Source of the DNA: Uloborus plumipes
Lineage: Eukaryota > Arthropoda > Arachnida > Araneae > Uloboridae
Assembly (NCBI GenBank): GCA_038373865.1
Contig: JAXGGA010001014.1
Location: forward strand, 62,001 to 126,000
Length of the DNA: 64,000 nt
Direction: 5' to 3'
Positions within the stretch are counted from its first letter, which is position 1. Every line of letters starts with the position of its first letter. Below the pieces are notes generated by a model. The model saw only the letters and a program-made list of their open reading frames with translations. It made no database searches and had not been told where the DNA came from. Positions 1 to 12,713 of this stretch are shown one piece after another. A program made the translations under genes and the position numbers.

Positions 1-2867
1 ATATTTTATTCCATAAGTTTAATTGAAAGTCATTAGAAAAGTTAATTGATGAGTACTTTAAAAATTTTCAAGGCTTTAGTAACATTTTAATTACCTTATT
101 TCTGTTTTATATAATAAAATTTGAAAAATAAATAAATTAACTGATTCATAAAAAAATGAAGGAAAGCTAATAAAAAAAATTACATTCATAAAATTTCTCA
201 AATTTTCAAGTTTAGCAAGTGTTGAATATCTCTAAAATAAATGAAGATGATTTTTGAGCTTTTGTGGTCAAATGAAAATGCATATGTTATTTTTCTTAAA
301 AAATGCCAAACTGCCATCCTTGCAAACAAATAAAAAGTTGAAAATTTTGAGTTAAAAACAACACTATTCTAGAGAATTGCCCATATACTCTTTATTCTAA
401 AAGCTTTTAATAGCCTCCATAAATAAATGCTGAGGGAAAAAGAAGCGCCGATTTTAAATTTTCAATTATTTTGGATCAAATTTAAAATGCACATACTTTT
501 TTACATTGAAACAAACTTAAGTTAGCCTTTTTGAGAAACATACTAGTAAATTATTTTATTCCTTGAAAATTTTCTTTGCTCAAAAAGCGCAGAAGCAATC
601 TTATAAAACATTTACATATTTTCCTTTGCAGGGATAAATCTGGAACCTTTGTTAAACCTCGAAATATTGATTAACGAATATTTTAAGCGATGGTCTTAAA
701 ATAGCTGTAATCCTCATTCTTCGCCGCTCTTCAGAAATTCATGGAAGCTTATTATTTCGCATTCACTCTGACTTGTGAAAAAACTAGTCTCACAATTTTA
801 AGTCGCCTCAAACTGATACGCAAATCTTCAAAACAGCGAAAAGTATTCATTGCAAGGATTGGATTCAGTCAGATTCAGGCAGTGTTTCTGTACTTATAAT
901 ATATAATTATGAAAAAAAAAAGTCGGGGAAAAAATCTTAGAGAACACCATTTTCTGTTATTCCTTAGAATTTTTTTTTTTTTTTAATTTTTTTGAAAAAC
1001 AAATAATTGTTTTTATTGAGCTTTTTTTCACATTATGTTCAAAAAGAAAATTATTATTAATAATAATAACAAGATGACTCCATTAAAACAGCTGCTCTAT
1101 TGCTTTACATATTTCTCAATATATAAAGGTCCCGTAAGTGCAGTTAAATGCAATAACTCGAATATCTTCAATAATAATAATGATGATGATGATAAGAGGA
1201 ATCCATAAAAACAGCTGCCCTATTGTAATATATAATTCTCAATATGTAAAAGTCCCATAAGTGCAGTTACATGAAATAACTCATCATAGAATATTAATTC
1301 ATGAAATATCAGTACTGAAACAGGTGGTTATATTTCTTCATTGATAATACGCTAGTTATCATGCTAATCCCGCAGCTGCCATTACCATGGTCATTATAAG
1401 CTTCTTTTTAAAAGTTTTTTTAACAATTCTTCAGCAATAGTTTTCTTAACTATGATCCAGTATGTTTTTTTAATTCCATTTGCTTTTGTTCATTCAATTT
1501 TTTCATCGAATTGTTCTTTGTCGTCCTCCAAATAATATTGTTTGTCCCATAACGGTTTTAAGTCATAGGCCATTTTGTGATAAAGTTGAGTTATATTTTA
1601 AAAAAATTATATGTTTCACAGTATATGCAAGTTCGATGTTGAACGCACTAAGTAATATTAATTATCCATACAAAACATTAACTGCAAAACTGTAAACCAT
1701 CGTAAGAACTTTTAAGACAGGGGTCAAAAGATGGTTGATTCACTGGAAAAGCGAAATTTAAATATATTGGAATATGGGGCAAAGAAGAACAGTTAAGATA
1801 GCTCATCTTTTACAAAATGAACAAATTGGGAATATCCTCTGAAAATTACCATACATAACTATTTAGTTTATGTCAAATCTTGCACTAAAACATTATTCTT
1901 TATTTTTGGAAATAAAAATCATTACCTTCAAAACAAGTTGAAAAAGTTTGCATCTTTTCTTCTTGGAGCAAAGTAAAAAATAAAATATCTTTCTACTGAA
2001 ATATTTTCGATTTGATGATCAAAGATATTTTTGATCAAATGAATCAGCAAATAAAAGAATAAATGAATAGAGTAACAAATAATAAAACAATAAACCAATA
2101 AATAATTCATTAATGAACTAGAAAAAAATAGTGAATGAATAAAAGATACGGAAATGATTAAATACATATATATAAATTATTAAATGAAGGAATATAAATG
2201 AATTAATTAATACATGAATGCGCAAATTATTTAATAAATTGTTGAATTAGCAAACGAATGAACCATTTCCCTTTGCCTATTCACTTGACTAAGTAAACAA
2301 ATCATTTAAAATAAAAATTAACTTGATATTAAATGAGAAAATACTGCACTAAATATAAGAGCTCAATTAACGTTTTAAATGCTAATAACAAGAATTTAAT
2401 CATATTATAACAAAAAATAATTTTACATTTAAGCTAAATTATTACAATATGAGTATCAATTTTTAAAAACTGCTTATTTTCATATTTTTTTATCTTCCAA
2501 CTTTTTCCTGACTGGAACACACTACATGTGTTACTATATAGTTAAATATTACCAAATGAATGGCACTAAAAACAAGGTAAATATTTCCCCAGTTCCATTT
2601 GCCCCAGATTTCCCTACATACCCACGTGAAACTATCCTCATAACTATCTACCGTTATCAATTCAACGCCTTAAGTTGTTCTCTAGATTCTCCCTAATGAC
2701 AGAATATGTTGTCTTCTGTTTCAAGTTAAGTCTTACAAAATTCTTTAGTTCGCCAAAACGTTTCATTGCGTTCAAAAGTTCAGCCATAAAAAAGCTTAAT
2801 TCTAATTATCTACTCGTCTATGTCTTAAGTAATGTGGCTTTTTAACAAACGAATATTAAAATGACAG
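1..2867. other. AT-rich non-coding stretch
   Basis: No exon, RNA gene or complete mobile element could be supported here. The sequence is rich in A/T runs and short low-complexity ATT/ATG stretches. The only structured part is a tandem duplication at about 1055-1295, listed separately. Because RIM continues to the left, this may be RIM intron or upstream intergenic DNA. Confidence 0.5.
1055..1295. repeat. Two tandem diverged copies of a ~120-bp unit
   Basis: The stretch from the AAT/ATG-rich start through 'acagctgctctattg', 'tctcaatatataaa', 'gtcccgtaagtgcagtta' and 'aataactc' is repeated directly after itself with scattered substitutions (second copy 'acagctgccctattg', 'gtcccataagtgcagtta'). 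No coding potential is seen. Confidence 0.7.
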
Positions 2868-2875
2868 CTCAAAAT

Positions 2876-5534
2876 CAGGGCCGTAAAAAAAATGCTCATT
2901 CGAAGTAATACTTCTTAAATTCATATTTTTTCTTTATAATTTTCATTATAAAATATGTTAAACATAGTTTGGCACTTTCAAGTTTAAAAAAAATTATGTC
3001 TTTCTTAGCACCGGGTATTCAAAATCTAAAGCAAAATGCTGTATTGTTTCGTAAGAAATGATGTTCATGTAGAGTAGTTAAAGCACCGAGTTTGCACAAT
3101 ATTTTGATACTAACCAGGAAAGTACGCGATCATGGAATAATGATTTTTTTTTAATGAGTACCAATCGAAAGAGCATTGTAAAACATGTTTCTGGACGCAC
3201 GCGTTTTGTCCTCGCGCCCCCGTTATCGAAATATAAGGTCCTAAAGTCAGCTAATTTTTTTTTGAAAAATCGCCAAATTTAGCGAGTTATAATGAAACTG
3301 AAAGCTGCGGTGCGAGTACACTATTTGCATCCAACGGAAAACCTGATTCCCATTTTTGGTCATCTGCAAAGCTTTTGAAAGACGGCTTTACAATAATCTT
3401 TTACTTTACCTGTGCGAGTTAAAGCAGAAAGCTACTATCAAGCCTATGACATGGAAAGCAGAGAGCTTTTTAAAGAGGAACAACAATTTTAAACAACACA
3501 TCAAAATTAAATTGTATCGTATTATTTGCGATTAAAGCAGGTCCCTTGTTTAAGGGAAGTCCCCCTTGTTAAGGGGCCCTTGTCAACAGGAGGTGACAAC
3601 TGAACCTCCTGTTTTTTGAATTTTTTTTTTAAGTGTTCGTACAATTCTGTAGTATGGGGGGGGGGTATATTTAGGGTTTTTAATTGTAAAAATTGCAAAT
3701 ATAAATTTTTTCAAACCACTTTTCTTTTGGTGGGTCTCCTATAGCTCAAAGTAAGTTCCCCTAAATATTTTTGTCAATTGCATCACTGGGTATGTAAGAA
3801 TGGTCTTTCAAAAAAAAAAATGCTCAAAATTTAATGTAAATGTGTTCAAATAAAAAAAATCAAACAGGAATGAGGTGTTTTCTCTGAGATATTTCGAAAA
3901 AAAAAATGTTCGCTCGAATCGAACTTGCTCCTTCAAAAGTTATAAGTGAAGACAGGGGGAAAAATTGGAAATTCGAAATTGAATGAAATATTATTCAAAT
4001 AAAAAAGTCGAGTATGGGAGTGTATTGTCCTCACTGAGATCTTTCGATTAAAAAAAAATCGAATCGGACTATGCACTCAAAGTTATTGCGGGGGGGGGGG
4101 CAGAAAAACTGACCAATAGACAGACTGACAGGTACACAGTTTCCGCAGCTCAAAACCCAACTTTCCTATTTTAAATTTTTCTGTGTATTTAATTATTTTT
4201 ATTCAGTTGTGCTTTATCTTCGCTTAAGCGTTTTTTTTTTTTTTTTCAGTGCATCAGGCCTTCTTTCATGATATTTTTTCACCCATTTTCTACTTTTACA
4301 GAGCTAAAACTTGTGTTAACTTTAAGCTAAAACTTGTATTGATTTACAATTTCGTTAGTTTTTCCTACCGGTTGAACATATAGCAGAACTAGTAAAAGTT
4401 ATTCTAGTGTTTTTAAACAGTACGAAATTAACATACAATAGGTTTTACATTTACGTTACAGAGACTTTTCGCTACAGTGACCAATTTGTTTGAACGGCAG
4501 GGGTTTTTACAATGAATGCCGACTCTATTAGTATATTTTAAGAATGGAAATAATTATTTACCTCTACCACTGATGTAATTTCCGACGTGGATATAATTTT
4601 GCAGCTATTGATATTTACTAAATCGTTTTTCTTTTTAAAATTATTTATTTTTTCTCGATTTCAATTAAAAAAAATAAATGTTTTTGCTAAGAGTTGGCAG
4701 ATAGTGAAACTTCTTGTATCGATTTTTTTTCAATAAGAACTGATATCATATTCCATGACAATTTAGTTTCTACCCCAAAGATTATTTCTTTCATTTTTTG
4801 TACATGAGCTCATATTAGCTGCCTTTCATACTTATTTAATTATCCCGAATTATTCATTTAGAAACACGCGCAATATATTTTAACGTATAATAATTAATAC
4901 ATACAACTTAGTTCAGTAAAAAAACTTCAAATAACTAAAATTCTAAAATGTATTGTTATCAATCGTAAAATGATAAAACTTTAACTTCTTTGTAAAGTTT
5001 TCGCTCCTCTGGATAAAGCTCTCTGCTTTCCACATCATAGTCTTGACCCGCATTCTTTATTTTAGCTCATACAAGTAAAGGGTTAACGTAAAACATCTTA
5101 CTTTCTTTGCAAATGACCAAACATGGAAACGATGCGATGCCAAGCAAACAGCGGAAGGGAGAATCTGGAGGTAGCTTCAATTTCTTGCCAAGTCTTCAAA
5201 TTTGGCTACTTTTCGGCCGACTTTACGACCCCTTATCTCGAAAACGAGGGGACGAGGGCACTTGATCTTTGGGTCAAAGACATGTCTCAGTATGCTCTTT
5301 TGAATGGTACCAGTTTTAACTTTTTTCATTATTACTTAAGTCGAGTACTTTCCTGGTAAGAGTTTTACTTTTCAAATAAAATTGAAAAACAATTAAAAAA
5401 CTAAATAAAGCAGCGATAACATTTTTTTTCAAAATAAAGATACAATGAAGAGTTTTTTTTTTTTTTTTGAATAGTTTTGAAAAATTTCGGAGGTGGTTTG
5501 AACCCTAAAAACCCACCCCTTAAATACGGCCCTG
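2876..5534. mobile_element. hAT-type element, 2.66 kb, 8-bp target duplication
   Basis: The left end CAGGGCCGTA and right end TACGGCCCTG are inverted. They are flanked by an identical 8-bp duplication CTCAAAAT (2868-2875 and 5535-5542). An 8-bp duplication with CA..TG-type ends is the hallmark of the hAT superfamily. No transposase was recognised, so this looks non-autonomous. Long inverted arms lie just inside the ends (see 3114-5356). Another hAT-like element at 52759-57648 begins with a similar CAGGGCCGT end. Confidence 0.8.
3114..5356. repeat. Pair of ~380-bp inverted arms inside the hAT element
   Basis: About 3114-3490 matches the reverse complement of about 4985-5356 with substitutions and small indels. 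Landmarks are CCAGGAAAGTAC / GTACTTTCCTGG at the outer edges, 'tttggtcatctgcaaag' / 'ctttgcaaatgaccaaa', and 'ggaaagcagagagctt' / 'aagctctctgctttcc'. TAA flanks both outer edges. It could be a separate PIF/Harbinger-like or foldback element inserted in the hAT element, or the hAT element's own subterminal arms. The open frame across 5123-5359 is part of an arm and shows no known domain. Confidence 0.65.
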
Positions 5535-5580
5535 CTCAAAATTGTAAACTCTAGTTTTCAAAAGCAAAAAAATTACTATC

Positions 5581-5845
5581 TTAAACTCGTGACATTTGTA
5601 AAGTCTTCTTCAGTACATTTCGTGAAGAATAATGATTGGACATTTTGACATCTTCATCTTCAAACGTATGCAAATATCGATGCTCATCTTTCCAATAAAA
5701 TTTCTTTCCTGCATCCGACTTCTCTCTTGCCCTTTCCCCAGAACTATTTGGAGGTAGAGGTACAACTTTCTTGGGGGTTTCTTCTTTCTGCAATCCAGGT
5801 GAAAGATCTGGCTGTGAAGAAATCTTTAGATTTTGTTGAAATCCC
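5581..5845 (-). CDS. Candidate terminal exon of an unknown minus-strand gene
   Basis: On the minus strand a 3' splice-site-like sequence (tttgttttataacatag) precedes an open frame of about 87 residues that ends at TAA. The frame is polar and Lys/Ser-rich, with a segment KKFYWKDEHRYLHTFEDEDV that looks protein-like. The exon would start in phase 2. That matches a phase-2 donor at 6243, where another minus-strand open stretch ends. No family was recognised and no polyadenylation signal was found close by. It could be a chance ORF or a decayed transposon fragment. Confidence 0.28.
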
Positions 5846-5869
5846 CTATGTTATAAAACAAAAACAGTG

Positions 5870-6110
5870 TTAAAAAAACACATATACACACGCACAGGGA
5901 TACGCAGACACGTGTTTCGGTGTTACCAGGAACGCCCTTTTCAATGAAAAAAAATGAGTGCTTATGGATGTAGAGACATCCGACAAAAGATTCGTTGATT
6001 GTAGGATCAACGCTTTTGTCGAATGTCTGTAAACACGTAATTGCCTATTCCTGCACATTTGTGTTTTTTTATGTTGTATTATTTGCTTTTGTTTTTAATA
6101 TAAGCACAAA
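5870..6110. repeat. Dispersed repeat with a long hairpin
   Basis: A stem of about 15 bp pairs gacatccgacaaaag (5975-5989) with cttttgtcgaatgtc (6013-6027), and gttgat/atcaac pair inside it. The sequence just after the hairpin, 'gcacatttgtg' followed by 'gttgtattat', recurs around 30141-30170, which marks a dispersed family. No target duplication was identified. Confidence 0.5.
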
Positions 6111-6242
6111 GGTATTTAAATTTCTCCTGTGTTATGTTAACAATAAGCATTCAAAGCCATCTACGTCTTGATGTTACGACTAAAAATATTGAGTATTATA
6201 TTTAAATTTGAGATAGAGTCTGCTATTTTTTATTCACACTAC

Positions 6243-6470
6243 CTACCCTCTACCGTTCCCTTTACTGTTCCGTTGCAACTGAGTAGTTGGCGTTTTTCCT
6301 CGCACATATAGGCCGTGGTTAGGCTTGTAGATAATACGCAGGGCTCGGAATCGTAAAGATGCGGGCACGGAGCCCGACTGCATTCATAATCATGCACCCT
6401 TCCTCGATTGCATGAGCAGAGTACGTGCTCATAAAAAATGTGGGTACAAAAGTCCTGGGATCGGTCACTA
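6243..6470 (-). CDS. Candidate Cys-rich internal exon of an unknown minus-strand gene
   Basis: This is a locally GC-richer island with a minus-strand open frame containing a Cys-rich stretch (CSCNRGRVHDYECSRAPCPH and further Cys residues). It ends at a GT donor after 'gagggtag' in phase 2, which would join in frame to the candidate exon at 5581-5845. The upstream limit is not fixed: possible acceptors lie near 6440-6470, and the frame stays open to about 6511. The Cys spacing vaguely recalls EGF-like modules but fits none well. Function unknown. Confidence 0.22.
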
Positions 6471-6511
6471 GCCTTTACCTTGGGTATAAGATACTGGAGA
6501 CCGTCTCTCAT

Positions 6512-8273
6512 CTTGAGTCCAGAAACTTTGAAAGTCTCAGTGACTCAATTATTATGGCTTACCAAGGCATTTAAACGTGATAAGTCAGTTGAAATGGCAG
6601 GCGCGGGGATTTCTGGGATGCCATGAATAGAGCGTATGCATTTTCTATTCGCGCAAAAGCAAGCCTATAAAACAGTGACTGCATGCGGTATATCTTTAAA
6701 AAAAAGCACTACGAAAAAGCAGATATTCCTTTTCAACAAAGTAAAAAAGATCGTTATCCCATAAGATTTGAGAATCTGAAAGAATAAGCGAAAATAAATT
6801 GCATTATTAAAATGAAGCTAGACTCTCTTACTTATCACTTTATTCAGTCAGCACTTTTCCTCCCCTTTTTGCGATGTGGATTAAAATTTGAGTATTGTTG
6901 TTTTATATGGATTTATGCTCACTTACAAATTCTTGTTTTTCAAGCAAAAACCAACCCATTAAACACTGTCCGCATGCCGATAAATAATGTTGAAAAAAAA
7001 TCCACTTTTATGAACTGTATAAAAAAATAGAGATTTCTTGACAGCAAGATAAGAACTAATGTTATCCACCAGTCCTGAAAATCTCTTGTTTTTCTTCAAT
7101 TACTTTTCACCTCTTTATTGAAGCGAAACTTACTTTTTCATTTCTAGTTGCTTTTTATCAAACCTAATTGTTGTTTTTGCTTCAAGAAAACAAGAAAAAA
7201 AAATCAACTCCGTAACCACTAAATGAAAAACACAGAAATTTCGAAAATAAATCCAATTCATTCATCAGGAAAGCGTTGCTTTTGAATCATTTTACGAACC
7301 GTTGCTTGGTAGTAGAAAAAAAAAAGGATTCTTATTTAGAAATTGTTTTCATCCTAAGCACAGTAATTAACTAAGAATTATAGCGAAGCAACTCGCATTC
7401 GTTTTTTTTCCAGACAAAGTAATTATTTTCGAAAAAGGCTTTTGAAATTTTGTATTTCTTTACATTCATTGAAGCTGAATTTGTATAAAAGTAATTGTGT
7501 TATTCAGAATTTTTGCATTTACTGTATTGGCTTACTTTTTAACACCTCAAACATAATGAATGTAGAAGCAATTCGGATCATTACTTTTAATTTAAAAAAT
7601 AAATTGTTTTTAATGTTCATTTTATGTAATTCAAGATTAAAATTTTCTACGCAGTGAGGTTTAATCTGCAAGCAATATGCCGAAATCTACAAGCAATGAA
7701 ATTTGTTGCAGATTTCGGCAATTTTTCTGGAAATACCATCACTTATGAACGTTTTAATCTTTAAGGAAAGATTACGATTGAAAATGGAGCTAGTTTCGCT
7801 CATTACTAATGCCCGCATTCACTAGCTGGTGACCAACTTAACTGCCCGCAGGCCACATCCAGCCCGCGAAGCTGATCCGTGTAGTCCGTTTTGTTCAGTG
7901 TTACAAATCGAAAAGTACAACAAGAAGTGACAATGTCACAAATCTGGAGTCAAGTATTAAGAAATCAGTCTCTGAAACACGTGCATTCAATAAAATAGGC
8001 ATCAAGTAATGATAACAACTATTTATTGGTTTGTAATTTTCTTTCCTATTCCATATTTTCCCCATCTCACTTAGAAAATGATAAAATGTTTTGAAATTTC
8101 CAACCCAACTTTTGTGTTCCGACTTGGAGGAATGATTTCAACATAAGTTGCGGCCCTCGAGTTATAACAGGTTTGGCACCACTGCAATTAGATTATTCGA
8201 CTCTGGGTCACACACCTGAAGCGCAGATCAAAGGCTCTTTGGTTCAAGAAAGCTTTGACTTCAGTTTGGATGT
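6512..8273. other. Non-coding stretch with one hairpin
   Basis: No gene could be supported. A hairpin near 7676-7726 pairs 'gccgaaatctacaa' with 'ttgttgcagatttcggc'. It may be the remains of a short palindromic element. Other open frames here are short and AT-driven. Confidence 0.45.
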
Positions 8274-8277
8274 TTAA

Positions 8278-8787
8278 CCCATTAATGTCTGACTTTTTTT
8301 TCCAAAGATATTTTGTATACTGGTTACAAACAGTGTTTAATGGACAGGAAAAATAATTTTAAAAATATCATGTAAAAAATATTTTTTTTATTAAGGAAAA
8401 CAAAATTGTCTCTAAAACGTTACGATAGACCCCAGAGGGTACATACTTTTTTTACTAAATTTATTTCTTTCTACGATATAATATTTAAAAAGACATTTTA
8501 TGAGAAGAAATAAAATCAGCAATTTATATAAACTGGGAAGCTGGGAATAACTTTGAAAACTTGGCTTTTTGTTCTTGAGATTGTGAACGATGTCATTTTT
8601 GATCAAGATCACATTGAAACTGCTACAGAACACACTCTAACGGTTATGCGCTGCAATCTGTTAATAACGAATTGAAACAATACCAAGGTACTCATTGAAC
8701 ACTATTATTAGGTTGAAATGTTCATTTTGGGGAAATTCAGACCCCTTTTTGGACCGTCCCTAAAAAGGGACGCTAGGCATTAATGGG
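8278..8787 (+). mobile_element. piggyBac-type MITE, copy 1 (510 bp)
   Basis: The ends CCCATTAATG and CATTAATGGG are inverted and flanked on both sides by TTAA (8274-8277 and 8788-8791), the piggyBac target site. The palindrome GTCCCTAAAAAGGGAC lies near the right end. It carries the junction 'gggaagctgggaataactt', also present in the other short copies, where the longer element at 59571-61352 has about 1.27 kb more sequence. Confidence 0.85.
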
Positions 8788-8825
8788 TTAAACGAGAGAA
8801 CGAGAGAGAAAACCACTGCTGAGTA

Positions 8826-8996
8826 CAGTGGTCGCCGCTTATATGGACCACGTTTGTTCCGAACAAATTTGATTAAAAAAAGCGGCTGATTCAACAAAGC
8901 GACTAATTTAATGCAGCTGGATTTTGTTCCTTTTTTTTTTTTTTTTTGACGATTTGACTCATCAAAACGGCAGATTCAATTAACCAGCTTCCACTG
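8826..8996. mobile_element. Short TA-type MITE, copy 1
   Basis: It begins CAGTGGTCGCCGCTTATATG after TA and ends CCACTG. Its interior ('ggctgattcaa', 'gattcaattaacc') matches a second copy at 9446-9621. The right flank reads TT instead of TA, so the target duplication has decayed. Confidence 0.6.
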
Positions 8997-9074
8997 TTCA
9001 ACTATATAGTAAACTAGACGCACAATTTTGTAGCAGTAACCACTGGCTGCCAATGAACTCGCGAATCTTGAACT

Positions 9075-9252
9075 TTTTTTTATTCATAAGCCATCAGCTT
9101 CAACATACATGAGGACTGCGTACTATGCGCTTTGCCTCCTGACAAACACAGGACAGATTTACGGCATAGAGAAGATGAAATAACATCCATGGGCAAGGCG
9201 GGACTCGAACCCACGACCACTTGCTTACGAAGAGAATACTCTACCTATAGGC
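9075..9252 (-). mobile_element. tRNA-derived SINE with 13-bp target duplication
   Basis: Read on the minus strand, a tRNA-like head with an A-box-like stretch and a perfect B box (GGTTCGAGTCC, complement of 9201-9211) is followed by an unrelated body and an A-rich tail. Identical direct repeats CGAATCTTGAACT flank it (9062-9074 and 9253-9265). That is the signature of LINE-mediated retrotransposition. The anticodon arm does not pair well, so this is not a working tRNA gene. Confidence 0.8.
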
Positions 9253-9445
9253 CGAATCTTGAACTAAATGGGGCAAAAGCGTAGAATAGGATGATGCAAC
9301 CAGTGGATGCAACTCTGTTTGCACTAGTCATGTGCCTGATATTCGTGGGAAAATAAAGATCTGTTTCCAAATACGTTTTATATTTCATGGATTTTTTAGT
9401 CTTTGATGTTATTATATATTTGATATTTTACTTACACGTAATCTA

Positions 9446-9621
9446 CAGTAGTCGCCGCTTATATGAATCACGTTTGTTCTGAACTGTTTTAATGAAATAA
9501 AATGGCTGATACAATAAACAGGCTAATTCAGTAAAGTTGGGTATAGCGTTGTTTTGGGGGATTTGATTAATTAAAGTGATTGATTCAATTAACCACTGAT
9601 TCAATTAACCGTCACCCTCTG
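9446..9621. mobile_element. Short TA-type MITE, copy 2
   Basis: It starts CAGTAGTCGCCGCTTATATG and ends CTCTG, flanked by TA on both sides (9444-9445 and 9622-9623). It is homologous to the copy at 8826-8996. No coding capacity. Confidence 0.6.
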
Positions 9622-9623
9622 TA

Positions 9624-11689
9624 TAAAATACTATTGAATTATATTTAAATTTCTTTTTATTTCTTATAAAAATTACAGTTAACTTTTATTTTGAAAATTG
9701 CATTAAAAATAGCAAAGTATCATTTTAGCAATTTAATATTCAATTTTAATTGATTTTTGGGGGGGGGGGGTGTTATTCCTCGTTTTGTGATTTTTTAGGC
9801 ATTCTTCGAAAAATGTGGGTATAAATTCTCTAAATACCGTCTGAAAAGATGTTCCCTGCTGTGTAATTTCGTCGGTAAGAATGGCACAGCCCTGCATTCA
9901 TGCCAAAATGTGAAAAGTTATCTCTATGTGCTCCAGTACACGAAGCAACTTTATTCTTTTGCTGCTACATTTAACAAACAAGCTAGAAATAATTTTTTAA
10001 GTGTTTTTTTTTCCGCATAAATACATCGCTGCGCCACTCCATCCGTTGTTTCATTCCGAACAATCCCCCCCCCCCCCATTCTCTCCTTAGTGGAGACTTC
10101 TTTTACGAAAAACTCATTCTTGATAATGTTTTCGCTACAGATAGATTTTTTTAAGAAAGGTCCTTATCCGTATCCTCAGATCTAGACACGAATAATCCGC
10201 ATCCGTTTCCGCGGATCGATCTTTTAAACTATTTTTAACGCCACGCTCTTTTCAAACACTTGCAGGTCTAATTTTACTTCCGTGGCCGCCCATAGTACAG
10301 GTTTCTAGTTAAATATCTAAGTAATATTATATCTACTGCTTAATACGGGCGTAAGAAGGAGATTTTCCGTAGTGAGTTTGATTTGAAAGCTTCTACAAAA
10401 TCTAGATAAAAAAAAACATATTTGGACTAGATCACACAGCTTTCGGCTTATAATAATTTTCTCTTGAGTGAAATGGTGACCAGAGTCAATCAAGCAAAAT
10501 GTTGCAATTGTTGATGACAAACTACCGATATCGATTGCACTGAAAAACTGACAATTTACGCCACATAAATTAACTCAAAGAAATTCTCGTAGGAGAAGAT
10601 TTTTTATAGTTGACTGACTCAACAAAAAAAAAGAGTTAATTGAAACTATTCCTAATCAACACTAAATTATGGGGCTGTATTAGTACAGTAAATCGTCGTT
10701 TATTGACTACTAGCGGTACCCGCAAGGCTTTGCCCGTGGTATAAAATTAAAAGTTCATTTGTAAAATAATTGATATAGCTGAAAAAATGCTCTATTTTAG
10801 TTGTAATTCAACTATAATTCCTTCAAAGTATGATATAAAAATCTGGTATGGAACCCACGCTACTTAATTTTACGTGTAAATTTCTTAGAAGATGCCTTAA
10901 GTGCTAAAATAGTGCTTGGAGTGAGCAAGATAACAGTTCAAACATTTATATGTAACGTGTTTTTAATGTAACGTGTTAGGTATCCACTGTTAATTTAATG
11001 CATGTTTTTTCCCCTAGATGTGAGACAGTACCCTAATCAATCATTAGATGCTAAAATTTGTCTCTCAAGCATAAATTAATGGAGTATCACGAAATAAAAT
11101 CTTTAAAATAATACAAAAATCTATTTGAAATAACTTGGTGGTGTTAAAAACGCATTTTTAAGGGGGGGGGAGGTAGAAGCCGCATATACACAACAAAACT
11201 TTGATATGATGCCAGTTAATTCCTCTTAATAATTTCCTAATATTAATATATATGCTTTGTTCCATTACTGTTAAATAATACTATAATGTTTTTGCTTGGC
11301 ATTTTATTTTTGTTTCTAATATTATAGATTATAAATTAGTTGCATTGCTCTTACTGCACTACGCTACTTTAAACCCTTCTTTGTTTTGCACGTACGCCGT
11401 GCCCCCCCCCCCCCCCGCGCGGTCAATCTTATTTCTATCTCACAATTTCACTTTCCCTGTTTCACCGGAACATTTTCTATTTTGAGTAGCAAATTATTCG
11501 TATAGATGGTGATAGCTGCCCAGTAAAAGATAGTTTGCATTCTATTGTATTTCTAATGGGATTGGATCAATAACGCCCGGTAAATGTAAAATGGACAAAA
11601 AATGAGATAAAAAATTGGACAGTTTTTGGACCGTATTGTGAAAAAAAAATGAAACTGTTAAAAGGTTTTTAAAAAAATTTTCAATGCTT
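9624..11689. other. Non-coding stretch
   Basis: No gene or complete element was recognised. It contains long C or G runs (about 10066 and 11402) and a fragment near 10700-10760 ('acccgcaaggctttgcccgtgg'-like) that recurs in related form near 50395-50440, so that is a dispersed repeat of unknown type. Confidence 0.4.
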
Positions 11690-12677
11690 CTGACACTGTT
11701 CTTTTTATTCTTATGTAAAATGCCCCTTGAATCCAAAAATGACCACCGTTTCTCCCCATCAACCACCAATTTTCGGAGACAGCTTCTACTTTTTCTTTCT
11801 AAGTTTTTGACAGTTTCATAAGCATTATTTGGACTTGAAATAAAATGTATAGCTTTATAATAACTTTTAACATTCTTCTGAAGGAATATAGAGGTGTAAA
11901 GTTAAAGTTTGTAGCAAGCACTTAGGGGCGTATTTCCCCCAAATATACTTTTTAAATCATTAAAAAGGATATTTTTCCATCACTTATTTTTTGGTGTAAA
12001 ACTTCTTGTGTTGTCTTTGAGTGTTGTCTTCTCTTGAATAAGGCCCCATTATTGAAAATATCTTCACGTTGCAAGAGAAATTTTAAAAATAAATAGATAA
12101 ATTTTGGAAGAGCCCCCCACCCCCCTCCGCTCGTGGCATACAAGTCGCATTGCAGATCTTCAGTAAAAAACTTTTCGCATTATTTATATTTATTCAAGTT
12201 ACATTCACGGATATGATTAACATTAAAGATAAAATTAAGTATGTTTATAGTATAGCATTAATGTATATTTATATTTCTGGGAACTTATAACTTCAATTGT
12301 TTTCCAATTTTTGGTAATTTTGTGCCCATGAGTTTGGTTTAGAAAGAAAAACATCAACAAACCGTTAAATTTAAAGATAAAATATAACGTGTTGTAGCAA
12401 ATATAAAGTATATAACATACAATAAAGTACTTTTATCGAGTGTTTGCTTTCGTCTCGTACCTTAAAGATCTTGTTGGCAGATCTAAGATACAATTCATAC
12501 GCGATGTGTGGGGCACGACCCTCACATGGGGAGACTAGGGGGGCAAAATGGCAACGGGCCCGGAGATGAAAACTTATTTTTAATTGTATTTAAAATTTTC
12601 AGAAACTTGGAAGATTTCTAACCGAATGATCAGGCAAAGGCCTGTAATTAATCTGAAACCCATTTTCTGGAATTTCC

Positions 12678-12713
<36 letters not shown>

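Noticed and set aside
9189..9260. Minus-strand tRNA-like sequence, possible tRNA gene
   Set aside because: The B box is perfect, but the anticodon arm does not pair. It is the head of a SINE with a tail and target duplication.
11402..11416. Long C/G homopolymers (also near 3654, 4090, 9763, 10066, 48063, 57607) as regulatory G-quadruplex sites
   Set aside because: They are simple homopolymers, frequent across the window and often at transposon ends. They are also prone to sequencing error, and nothing links them to promoters.
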